From JADFOB01 sp964651325 (GTDB taxonomy: Bacteria; Planctomycetota; Phycisphaerae; UBA1845), in the NCBI GenBank assembly GCA_964651325.1, contig CAZYXP010000041.1, forward strand, positions 1 through 23,110: DNA of 23,110 nucleotides. Reading direction: 5' to 3'. Below the pieces are notes generated by a model. That model was not told the origin of the DNA. It did not search any database and saw only the letters and a list, made by a program, of their open reading frames with translations. The position numbers and the translations under genes were made by a program. The first letter of the stretch is position 1. Each line of letters starts with the position of its first letter. Positions 15,714 through 23,110 of the stretch are shown piece after piece.

Positions 15714-16961
15714 CTACTGAGCCGCGGTTAGCTTGACGGTCGGCTTTTCACTCGGCGGCGCCGGCTTGGGCAGTCGCCTAAGGCCTTGAATCGCCCACGA
15801 ACAATCGGGCTGCAATTCAATCGCTTTGAGAAAATGTACGCGGGCGGCGTCGAATCGCTTGGAGGCGACCAGCACCTCGGCCAACAGACAATGAGCCTCA
15901 ACGTCGGCCGGGTGTTCGGCGAGCACATCGAAGAGCGTTGCGGCCGCGTCCCCCATCGCGCCTGTTTTTTTCTGTAGTACGGCGTGAAGGATGCGCGGCT
16001 GCGTTGATTGCGTTGGGCCGCTCAGGGCAAGATCGACCGCGCGCCGCGCGGCGGTCAAGTTTCCTAGGTTCAACGCGGCTCTGGCCAGCAAGACCTGGGC
16101 CAACATATCATCAGGGTGGCGTTGCGCCTGGGGCCTTATGGCGCGAAACGCGAGCTCAGGCTGTCCGCCGGCCAGATGGGCCACCGTCAGCACGCGGCGC
16201 GCTTCGCTTTCATCTGCCGCGGAAAGATCACCGCCTAGCAGCGGTTCGAGTATTGAGATGGCTTCGAGGTATCGGCCCGTTGACGCGAAACTTCGCCCCA
16301 GCGCCAGGGTGATTTCCGAGGATCCGGCGTCAAGCGCGTGGGCGTCTTGATACCACCGAGCGGCCTGATGAGGCAGATCTAGAAACTCGGCGATTCGCCC
16401 CGCGAGCCGCAAGACCGCAACGTCGTCATCAAACGCAGGCCGTGCTTCGTTTAGCAATCGCATAGCCGCCTCGGCGCGATCCAGCGCGACCAAGCATTCG
16501 GCCTGGGCGATGAGGTAATTGGCTTCGGTGGTGTCTTGGCTGCGGGCTTGGACGAACAGTGCCAACGATTCCTCCTGGCGCCCTTGCCACTGAAGCAGCA
16601 TCCCCTCGGTGTAGTCAAGTTCCGCCCCCCCGACGCCCGCATCACGAGCCGCCGCTATGATCTGACGCGCCTCGGTCACCTTGGACTCGGCGATCTTGGC
16701 TTGGGCGAGCAACACATATCCATCGAGCATGGTAACGTCGAGTGCGATCGCTTCCTCAGCCGCCCCGGCCGCTTCATCAAAGCGAAAATGATCGAACGCC
16801 TGACGCGCCAGTTGCAGCTTGATGTCCGCCCGCACGGTGTTCCATCGTTTCTGGGCTTGAAGTTTGGCGGTGGGATGATCGGTCGTCTGGCAACCCATGA
16901 CCGGCGCCAGGCAGACCACCGCCAAAACGAAACGCGACGAGCCGAGAACATACTTGCTCAT
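15714..16961 (-). CDS. TPR-repeat lipoprotein, partner of the secretin
   Basis: This 415-residue protein has a lipoprotein signal: a basic start, a hydrophobic stretch, then PVMGC with Cys24 as the likely lipidated residue. The rest is helical TPR repeats, for example EEAIALDVTMLDGYVLLAQAK, AQAECLVALDRAEAAMRLLNEA, WYQDAHALDAGSSEITLALG and the final KRFDAARVHFLKAIELQPDCSWA. The start ATG 16961 lies 9 nt after the secretin stop codon, with GGAG upstream, so the two share an operon. In type IV pilus and Tad-like systems, TPR lipoproteins (PilF/PilW, TadD) help place or assemble the secretin in the outer membrane. The same role here is inference from context. No catalytic motif was seen. Confidence 0.85.
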   Translation of the reverse strand: MSKYVLGSSRFVLAVVCLAPVMGCQTTDHPTAKLQAQKRWNTVRADIKLQLARQAFDHFRFDEAAGAAEEAIALDVTMLDGYVLLAQAKIAESKVTEARQIIAAARDAGVGGAELDYTEGMLLQWQGRQEESLALFVQARSQDTTEANYLIAQAECLVALDRAEAAMRLLNEARPAFDDDVAVLRLAGRIAEFLDLPHQAARWYQDAHALDAGSSEITLALGRSFASTGRYLEAISILEPLLGGDLSAADESEARRVLTVAHLAGGQPELAFRAIRPQAQRHPDDMLAQVLLARAALNLGNLTAARRAVDLALSGPTQSTQPRILHAVLQKKTGAMGDAAATLFDVLAEHPADVEAHCLLAEVLVASKRFDAARVHFLKAIELQPDCSWAIQGLRRLPKPAPPSEKPTVKLTAAQ

Positions 16962-16970
16962 GATGAACGC

Positions 16971-18854
16971 CTACTCCGTGGTATGGGCCGGTGGATCGAC
17001 CCGTGATCCCGAACTCCCGGCGCGCGGGGCGATCTGAGCGGCGTCGGGTCGTCCGTGCGGCGGGACCGTGTAGTGGCGATCCTTCGCGATCAGACGAAAA
17101 AGGAAATCTCTTGAGGCGGTCCCCTCCAAATCCCAATCGCGACGCGTGGTCAGCCCTTCCTTGAGCCGGATGGCCGCCACGAAGCGCGGGCGGTAGCATA
17201 GAGCCAGATCCGTGTGCCAGAGTGCCTTTTTGGTGTCGCCCAATCTGATGTGGTCTAGCGCCTTGCGGTATTGCAATTGGGCGATACGCTCCCGACCGTG
17301 CCACATCAACCTCCGTCGCGAGCCGACGCGAATCCGCTCCATGTCTTCCAAGACGTCGTTCGAGGCTTCCGCAAACGCGTCCTGGTCCTTGATGACCTTG
17401 ACGGTCAACAGGATGATGACCTCCTCGCGATCGGATGTATCGTTCTGGGAGCGAAAGAGCGGACCGATCAACGGCAGGTTGCCCACTACGGGAATCTGTT
17501 GATTGGTGGCCGTGGTCACCTCGCGAAAAAGCCCGCCGATCAGAATCGTCTGGCCGTCCTTGACGAGCACGTTGGTGGTCACCTCGGTGGTCTGCTCGGA
17601 GGGCAACCCCTGCGCACTGACGAAGCCGACGCTGTCTTCCGGGTGGAGTTCTATGCGTATCCATCCGTCTTCGCCGATGAAGGGGCGAAAGATTAGCTGG
17701 GTTCCGGTTACGAGAAACTCAACCGCCTGGACGGTTTGCGTTTCGGTGACGGTGGTCGTCAGATAGCCATCGCGTCGACCGACGATGACCTGTCCTCTCT
17801 GTTTGTTCAGCGCGAGGATTTTCGGATTGGCGATGACCGTCGTGTCGGTAACTTGTTCCAACGCGCGAAGAAAGATTGCGACTTTATCCTTGATGATCCC
17901 AACACTCAGGCCGCCGGAAGGCACCTGATCGGCAAAGTCGGTCGAGCCGATGGCGTTGAACAGTTCGAATCGCTCCTGAGGAAGTTGCCCCAGCGCCAAG
18001 TCCTTGATGGCGTTGGACGTGGCGCCCAACTGCGCTAGATCCACACCGCCGACGATCGAAAAATCTATGCCCAAGGCGTTTTGATCGTTGAGTTGCGCGC
18101 GGAGAATCGTCGCTTCGATGAGCACCTGCTTGGGGCGGACGTCAAGTTGGCTGAGGATCAGTCCGATGCCGTCCAGCTTCTCCGCCGATGCCGTGACGAT
18201 CAGGAAATCCTGCGCGGCGTTACCGGTTCCGCCCCCTTCGGTGGGCGAATTCTCCAGACCCGATGAAGGCTCCGGCGATGCCGTAGCCGACTCTCCCTCG
18301 GCGAGCATGGGGGTCACATAAGTAATCGCGTCTGCCGCGTTGATGTAGCTCAAACGGAAAACGCGGGTGGACAAATCGACGCCGACCGGCGATTCCATCT
18401 TCTCCAATTCATCTAGCGTGTAGATGTACATGAACGGGCCGACTTTGCGGAACCCCGCGCCATTCGGTGTAAGTATGGCCTCAAGCGCCTGCTCAAAGGT
18501 GACGCCGTAGAGATTGGCCGTGACGGTTCCGGCGACCTCCGGCGAGGCGATGATGTTGCGCTTGCCTTCGAGCGACAGAAGCTGAAGCACCTCCGCCAGA
18601 GGCATGTCCACCACATGCAGCTCGACGCCGTCGGATCCGCTGAGGTCGATTCCAGATCGCTTCGCGGAAGTGGGGTTGATCTCGGGTGAAGCTTGCCGCG
18701 CGAAGACGGCGCGCGTCCTCAAAGCGGCTGGCGCCAACGTGAGGCAGACCACGCTGATCATCAGGGCTCGATGCCGACAACATCTCGGGGCATGGCGAAC
18801 GGCGTTCGTTGCTCGCACGGTTGGGGCCCGCTGGATGGTTGAATGCTGTGCCAT
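16971..18854 (-). CDS. Secretin-family outer-membrane channel (type II secretion/type IV pilus-like)
   Basis: This 627-residue protein starts at ATG 18854, with an Arg-rich n-region and a hydrophobic stretch at about 31-45 as signal peptide. An alternative in-frame ATG at 18761 gives a shorter signal, and 18947 is less likely. Residues 78-150 (VVDMPLAEVLQLLSLEGKRNIIA) form an STN/N0-like domain, followed by an N1-like domain (163-245, VFRLSYINAADAITYV, then LDVRPKQVLIEATIL). The secretin core covers about 338-488 with VIANPKILALN, LVKDGQTILIGGL and the signature IPVVGNLPLIGPLFR (454-468). Residues 489-627 are an added C-terminal region with a TPR-like helix pair (YRKALDHIRLGDTKKALWHTDLAL). 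The TPR lipoprotein gene follows after 9 nt. No ATPase, platform protein or prepilin peptidase is encoded nearby, so the transport system cannot be named. Confidence 0.92.
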   Translation of the reverse strand: MAQHSTIQRAPTVRATNAVRHAPRCCRHRALMISVVCLTLAPAALRTRAVFARQASPEINPTSAKRSGIDLSGSDGVELHVVDMPLAEVLQLLSLEGKRNIIASPEVAGTVTANLYGVTFEQALEAILTPNGAGFRKVGPFMYIYTLDELEKMESPVGVDLSTRVFRLSYINAADAITYVTPMLAEGESATASPEPSSGLENSPTEGGGTGNAAQDFLIVTASAEKLDGIGLILSQLDVRPKQVLIEATILRAQLNDQNALGIDFSIVGGVDLAQLGATSNAIKDLALGQLPQERFELFNAIGSTDFADQVPSGGLSVGIIKDKVAIFLRALEQVTDTTVIANPKILALNKQRGQVIVGRRDGYLTTTVTETQTVQAVEFLVTGTQLIFRPFIGEDGWIRIELHPEDSVGFVSAQGLPSEQTTEVTTNVLVKDGQTILIGGLFREVTTATNQQIPVVGNLPLIGPLFRSQNDTSDREEVIILLTVKVIKDQDAFAEASNDVLEDMERIRVGSRRRLMWHGRERIAQLQYRKALDHIRLGDTKKALWHTDLALCYRPRFVAAIRLKEGLTTRRDWDLEGTASRDFLFRLIAKDRHYTVPPHGRPDAAQIAPRAGSSGSRVDPPAHTTE

Positions 18855-19004
18855 GGGGTGGCTCGACAAGGAGACTCCGTTCACACGCTGTCGGGGCGGA
18901 TGTCCGACCCCGATTCGATGTCCATCGCAAGCGAGGCAGAGGGACAAAATCCCGTATCGTCGCCAACAGGGAGCCGCCCCAGCGGAGTACCACCCGCTGG
19001 CCCG

Positions 19005-19301
19005 CTATCCGCCGCGTGGCCGCTTCTTCGCGGGTTTCCCCGCTTGGTTATCGGCACCTTCCAGACGCACATTAAGCGTGCCGGCCTGAAGCACGTGTTT
19101 GATTTGAGAGAGCAGCTCGTTGGTGCGTCGCGCTTCATCGAGAATCTGTCTTCGCTGAAGCGCGCTATCGGGAATGCGCGCGTCGGCGGATTGTTCGAAT
19201 GGAATCGGGCCCAACCAGACGCGAAAGCACGTCAGGAGCACGACGCCAAGCACGATGCGATTGAAGATTCCGCCTTGACGGGGTTGAGAATACGGTTTCA
19301 T
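19005..19301 (-). CDS. Small single-span membrane protein with a coiled-coil-like region, unknown function
   Basis: This 98-residue protein starts at ATG 19301 with GGAGG five bases upstream, which is strong support for a real gene. Residues 14-32 (NRIVLGVVLLTCFRVWLGP) form one membrane segment. Residues 41-75 (SALQRRQILDEARRTNELLSQIKHVL) look like an amphipathic, possibly coiled-coil helix, and the tail is basic and Gly/Lys-rich. It lies 150 nt before the secretin start on the same strand and may belong to that operon. Its layout would fit an inner-membrane accessory protein of a secretion system, but no family is recognised. Confidence 0.7.
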   Translation of the reverse strand: MKPYSQPRQGGIFNRIVLGVVLLTCFRVWLGPIPFEQSADARIPDSALQRRQILDEARRTNELLSQIKHVLQAGTLNVRLEGADNQAGKPAKKRPRGG

Positions 19302-19516
19302 CTAGACCTCCAATGGTTGAGTACCGGGTTGCCTCCATAGATACGACCAACTCAGCCGCGAGCTTTAGCCTGCGCGGCCGCGAGGGCCTTGACCTTTCAA
19401 CCGCACGAAAGTTTAGCGGATAGCCCGAGCGCTTATCGACCTGCCCGCGCCCCCAGGATCGAATGGTCGTTGTCGATTGTGGTCGCGCGAATCTGGAGCG
19501 CATTATGACCCGAATA

Positions 19517-21076
19517 TCAGGGCTGATACAGCGACAGCGTGATCATCAGGCCAATCGCGCCAAAGATCGCGGCTATGCGGATTCTTCGCGTCGTCGGAGA
19601 ATATCGTGGCTCGTGAATCACCAACGTCCCGCCCAGCGCAAGGAGCCCCAGCCCCACCGCCGCCAGGGTCGCGGGAAATCCGAGTTTGCTCAGGCTCAAA
19701 GGCGCGATGATTGCCACGGACAAACCGCCGGCGACCAACATTCTGGCCAGCGTCATGGTTCCGACGCTCGAACGGCTTCCGACTTGGGTCAAAAGCGCCC
19801 GCGTCCCCGAGGCGACGGCATACCCGGTGGACATGATCCCGAGGATACACGCCAGCCGCAGAAGAGCCGGTTGGGCAAGTTGGTGGTTCGTCAGGCCGAT
19901 GGCGACCATCGCGGTGATCGCCCCGGCCGTAGCACATGCGGCTCCGAACCCGCCGATGGAGTCTGCATTCGATCGCTGCTTGAGCGTGCCCAGCCATGCC
20001 CCCAAACCCAGGCACCCGATATAAAGGGCGCCGCGCTGAAGTTTGGTCGATCCGTCGGCGGCGGAGCCAACGGCCGCGCCATGGACCCAGGTGGTCGCGG
20101 CCACCGCCACAATCACGACGCTGGCTCGCAACAGCATGGGCCAGCGGTCTCCGCGAGTGGGACCCAATGCGGACTCGTCGCCTCGATTCCCGAGATTTCT
20201 GGCCCCCGCGGCAGCGAGGACTCCGGCTGAGATTGCGGCAACGCAGAGCGCCGGCACCGCCGATGCCACGAGGAGGATCGTATTTGGAATCTGAAGCAGG
20301 CCAAGGGTGTACGCGACGCTAAGACCTAAGGCCGCGCCCAGCAAGTGGTACGATCCTGCACGAGTTTCCCATTGGCCATGGCGGCAAAGGAGCCGGTAGG
20401 TACAGGTGCAGGCGAGGCCTAGCAGGCCCATGGGCATCAAGGCGCACAGCCACGTAACCATGACCTCTGCCACGGTCCGCGGAACATCGGACCAGATGAA
20501 ATGCGACGCCGTCCACGTCCAGCATTGGAGTGAGACGTCGATCATCAGCGGAGTCGCGGCGCTGGTCAGCCCGCAGGCGAGTGCGATTACCGCCAACACG
20601 GTCCAGTGCAACGACCGGTCAATCGAACGGAGCACCAGGACCCCCGCCACCTTGTCGGGGTTGCCACGCCGGCCAACCACGCGGCGCCATGCCGCGATGC
20701 CGATCCAAGTCGCCAGATGTTGAGGGACGCGAACACCTGCGGACACCGCGATCAACATGATCCCCACGACGGTGTTTCCTTCGATGGAGGGCGCACCCTT
20801 CGCGGATAGGAAGTACTTCTTAAATCCGAGCATGAGCATCCCCGCGGTGACGCCGAGCAACAAGGCCATCAACGCCCCGAGGCGCGGGGATGAATCGGCC
20901 TCGGCCTCCGACCGCGCGGGGAGACCCGCCTCTGCGAATTCGGCGGTCTCATCCGAAGGATTGTGCCGGTGCGTATGCGTGGCGGCGTGCGGCGTGACGG
21001 GAAGCGCCGGTCGGACGGATCGACGTTTTTTTGTGGCGCCACGTCTTAGACGGCGGCGCGCGTGACGACTTGCCAC
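19517..21076 (-). CDS. Large multi-pass membrane protein of unknown function
   Basis: This 519-residue protein starts at GTG 21076 with GGAGG eight bases upstream. The first ~65 residues are hydrophilic and rich in Arg, His and Ala (HARRRLRRGATKKRRSVRP, then HAATHTHRHNP), probably a cytoplasmic tail. They are followed by roughly 12 hydrophobic segments to the end (for example ALMALLLGVTAGMLML, VLAVIALACGLTSAATPLM and FGAIGLMITLSLY). No transporter signature, catalytic motif or ATP-binding site is visible. The N-terminal part contains a YckA-like YIP1-type feel only in composition, so no family is claimed. It lies 61 nt after the biotin-ligase gene on the same strand and may be co-transcribed. 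It could be a permease or an envelope protein. Confidence 0.75.
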   Translation of the reverse strand: MASRHARRRLRRGATKKRRSVRPALPVTPHAATHTHRHNPSDETAEFAEAGLPARSEAEADSSPRLGALMALLLGVTAGMLMLGFKKYFLSAKGAPSIEGNTVVGIMLIAVSAGVRVPQHLATWIGIAAWRRVVGRRGNPDKVAGVLVLRSIDRSLHWTVLAVIALACGLTSAATPLMIDVSLQCWTWTASHFIWSDVPRTVAEVMVTWLCALMPMGLLGLACTCTYRLLCRHGQWETRAGSYHLLGAALGLSVAYTLGLLQIPNTILLVASAVPALCVAAISAGVLAAAGARNLGNRGDESALGPTRGDRWPMLLRASVVIVAVAATTWVHGAAVGSAADGSTKLQRGALYIGCLGLGAWLGTLKQRSNADSIGGFGAACATAGAITAMVAIGLTNHQLAQPALLRLACILGIMSTGYAVASGTRALLTQVGSRSSVGTMTLARMLVAGGLSVAIIAPLSLSKLGFPATLAAVGLGLLALGGTLVIHEPRYSPTTRRIRIAAIFGAIGLMITLSLYQP

Positions 21077-21137
21077 GGTTGGGGCCTCCTGCCCGGGTGC
21101 GATTCCGATCGCGAGCTGCCGCTATTGGTTGCGGCGC

Positions 21138-21995
21138 TCACGGACTTCTTGTCGACAGCACGGTTGTATCCGATGCATCGAACCGCCGAATTCCCCCTTC
21201 GTCAAGGCGCACAAGCAGGGCGGCGGCCGGGTCGATGTCGAGCATCGTACCCACGAACGTTTGATTGGCATGTTGCAGCTCGACGCGGCGGCCCACGAAT
21301 TCGCAGCGAGCCAGCCATTGCGTGTGCAGCTCCTCGTATGCCCATTGCGCCGGCCGGGCGAGCCAATCGTCCAAGGCATGGAGCACGCCCGCAAGCAAGG
21401 CCGTCCGGTCGATCGCGGCAGCACATTCGATGTCAAGGGAAGTGGCGCTGCCCGCCAGCGCCGGCGGGAGGTGGCCCGCCTGCTGCAAGCAATTGATGCC
21501 GATGCCCAGCGCGTAGCAGGCTGTACCGTCGCCGCGCTTCCGCGATTCGACAAGAATGCCGCCGACCTTCTTCCCTGATACCATTAGATCGTTGGGCCAC
21601 TTGATCGAGCAAATGAGCTGCGTCGTCTCGGTGATCGCGCCAGCGCAAGCCACGGCCGCAAGCAGCCCGATCTCACCTCCGTGGAGCGCCCCACCCTCGT
21701 CGATCAACAGAACACTAAACAGCAAGCTCGCCCCACGCGGCGAAGTCCAACTCCGCCCCAGCCGACCCCGCCCCAGGCGCTGAAACTCTGTGACCACGAC
21801 CAAGCCGTCCGCACCGTCGTCTTCGACGGATTTCCAGGCCCAGTCGTTCGTGCTGTCGGTCTCGGCCACCCACTCGATCGAGCGACCGATTCGCCCGACG
21901 TTCGTTCGGCCGCCATGCCGCTCGTTTGATCGTCCAGCCCGATCCACCTCAAGCATGGCCCGCAGTCGTTGAATGTCAATTACACCGCTCGGCAT
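21138..21995 (-). CDS. birA: Biotin--[acetyl-CoA-carboxylase] ligase (monofunctional)
   Basis: This 285-residue protein, counted from ATG 21995, carries the biotin-protein ligase catalytic motifs. GRGRLGRSW (75-83) is the biotinyl-AMP-binding loop, KWPNDL (132-137) is the biotin site, and GKKVGGILVE (141-150) contains the catalytic Lys region. The end (GRRVELQHANQTFVGTMLDIDPAAALLVRLDEGG) is the SH3-like C-terminal domain. The short N-terminal part (residues 1-40) is not a helix-turn-helix, so it is probably a class I ligase without repressor function. It joins biotin to biotin carboxyl carrier protein using ATP. An in-frame GTG at 22013 is an alternative start; neither has a clear ribosome site. 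The large membrane-protein gene follows after 61 nt. Confidence 0.93.
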   Translation of the reverse strand: MPSGVIDIQRLRAMLEVDRAGRSNERHGGRTNVGRIGRSIEWVAETDSTNDWAWKSVEDDGADGLVVVTEFQRLGRGRLGRSWTSPRGASLLFSVLLIDEGGALHGGEIGLLAAVACAGAITETTQLICSIKWPNDLMVSGKKVGGILVESRKRGDGTACYALGIGINCLQQAGHLPPALAGSATSLDIECAAAIDRTALLAGVLHALDDWLARPAQWAYEELHTQWLARCEFVGRRVELQHANQTFVGTMLDIDPAAALLVRLDEGGIRRFDASDTTVLSTRSP

Positions 21996-22070
21996 AGCGA
22001 GGCAGGGTAGCACACGGTCTGGGCACCGAACAAGTGCGAATCGCTTGCATTACGACTCGGGCGTTCTGCG

Positions 22071-22149
22071 ATCTGTGACCATTTCGGCAGGCGATCACGC
22101 CGAATCAGAGCCGCTGGCGCGAGCCTGCGGACCCCGGGGCTGCCAATCG
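22071..22149 (+). repeat. Dispersed intergenic repeat, copy 2
   Basis: Second copy of the element at 13806-13882, with the identical 16-bp core TCAGAGCCGCTGGCGC and similar flanks. It lies in the 290-nt spacer (22014-22304) between the glycosyltransferase end and the biotin-ligase start. Nothing else recognisable is seen in this spacer. Confidence 0.65.
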
Positions 22150-22304
22150 CCCGTTGCCAAGTCCTGTTTTCAACACGTCCATACTCCGAATCGTCCATGC
22201 CGATCGGGAGATCGGCGATCCGCGTACCACGGCCGAAGGGATGTCACCAGGCTTGCGCCAGGTGCTCTGAAGCTGACGGCCGGCGGGTGCTGGGCAGGTC
22301 GCGC

Positions 22305-23110
22305 CTACCAGCCTCCTACCTCTTTTCGATCCCAGTCCCAGTCGATCGGCTTGATGGGGTCGCTGGCTAGCGCGAAGACCGCCATGATGGGCTGGCCCGT
22401 CTTATCGTGGTAGTCCACGCCGATCGCCGGGCCGTAATGGCGCTCCAGGAATTCGCCCCAACCGGGAAACGGCGGCTCGTCAAATAGGACCAGAATCACG
22501 CGGGGCAAGTGCTCTTGCAACTCAGCCAGAAGCGTCTTGCGACGCGTTTGCACGCCCGAGTACCCGGATTGAAGTCCGGTAATCATCGTGTAGCGCGAGG
22601 CACATTTGCGATTGGCGTAGTAGTAGATGCCCGTGTCGTGGCCGAAGACAAAAACCGCGTCGGTAGGTCGCGTAACGCTCTTGATGCGCTCACCCTGCCC
22701 ACGAGCCCAAAAGTCTCGAGAGTTGTACCGCGACACCGTGATACCAAACAGCGGCTGATTCAGGTAATGCTCGTATTGAGTGGCCGAAAGCAGCAGCGGC
22801 AGCATCAAGGGGATGATTATCGTAGCGGCCACCGGCGGAAGATCCGTCCGCGCGATCAGGCTCCGGGCCAACCTCGCGAGATCGCCCGCGACCAGCGAAC
22901 AGGCGATCACCGCCGGGGGAATCATCAAGTAGTAATAGTGAGGCCAGAATCTGCCCGGCAAACAAGTGGCGACGAAGCTAGCCACAATCAGCATCAACAC
23001 CGGCGCCGCGCCACGGTTGCGGACCGTTGCGCTTGCCACCAACAGCCACACACTCGCCGGAGCCAGCAACACCCAAAGCGGCCAGGCGCTATCGAACAAG
23101 TAGGGATGAT
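22305..23110 (-). CDS. GT39/PMT-like membrane glycosyltransferase, C-terminal part (start outside window)
   Basis: The frame is open to the window edge (the codons before the apparent TTG start read HPY), so the N-terminal part is missing and 268 codons are visible. Membrane segments include LFDSAWPLWVLLAPASVWLL, VLMLIVASFVATCL and AATIIIPLMLPLLL. The loop GRFWPHYYYLMIPP resembles the WPHYY segment of the GT39/ArnT-like (dolichyl-phosphate-mannose mannosyltransferase-type) family. After the last helix a soluble C-terminal domain follows (FVFGHDTGIYYYANRKCASRY and LPRVILVLFDEPP), as is common in these proteins. The catalytic Asp motif would lie in the missing N-terminal part. It would use a lipid-linked sugar donor to glycosylate lipid or protein at the membrane. 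It may not belong to the biotin-ligase operon because a 309-nt gap follows. Confidence 0.72.
   Translation of the reverse strand, partial: HPYLFDSAWPLWVLLAPASVWLLVASATVRNRGAAPVLMLIVASFVATCLPGRFWPHYYYLMIPPAVIACSLVAGDLARLARSLIARTDLPPVAATIIIPLMLPLLLSATQYEHYLNQPLFGITVSRYNSRDFWARGQGERIKSVTRPTDAVFVFGHDTGIYYYANRKCASRYTMITGLQSGYSGVQTRRKTLLAELQEHLPRVILVLFDEPPFPGWGEFLERHYGPAIGVDYHDKTGQPIMAVFALASDPIKPIDWDWDRKEVGGW

Overview
The window looks like part of a Planctomycetota chromosome, most likely a metagenome-assembled scaffold because it holds a run of exactly 100 N at 10600-10699. The taxonomic call is inference. It rests on a pseudopilin-like protein with a FTLMELL N-terminus and a C-terminal VVYSDGHG segment, a large exported protein combining a lamin-tail-like start, Cys-rich SDGVACTTD repeats and a dockerin-like C-terminus, a sulfatase-fold enzyme, a short GLPRSGTS sulfotransferase, and GC-rich DNA with intergenic repeats.

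Left part (1-6990). A plus-strand run holds the C-terminal end of an ABC-exporter ATPase, a 450-residue APH-fold kinase-like protein overlapping it by 7 nt, a pseudopilin-like protein, a membrane-anchored SNase-fold protein with most catalytic positions altered, a second APH-fold protein with the same architecture, and an alkaline-phosphatase-superfamily enzyme of the sulfatase type with Thr at the nucleophile position. A PAPS-type sulfotransferase converges on them from the minus strand. Together they suggest export plus phosphoryl/sulfuryl modification of some surface or secreted molecule. The substrate is unknown and the functional link is a hypothesis.

Middle (7135-15473). On the minus strand lies the 1151-residue exported dockerin/LTD/Cys-rich protein, whose start sits 10 nt from the assembly gap. 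About 490 nt of unassigned, seemingly less GC-rich sequence follows. Then come a PiT phosphate permease and its DUF47/PhoU-like partner, expressed PhoU-like gene first. A plus-strand M32 (Taq-type) carboxypeptidase follows a 402-nt spacer that carries one copy of a dispersed repeat.

Right part (15714-23110), all minus strand. In order of transcription: the C-terminal part of a GT39-like membrane glycosyltransferase, a biotin-protein ligase without the DNA-binding domain, a large multi-pass membrane protein of unknown function, a 98-residue single-span membrane protein, a secretin with a TPR-like C-terminal extension, and a TPR lipoprotein 9 nt after it. The secretin/TPR pair implies an outer-membrane secretion or pilus-type channel, but no ATPase or inner-membrane platform gene is present here.

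No tRNA, rRNA, CRISPR array or transposase was recognised.
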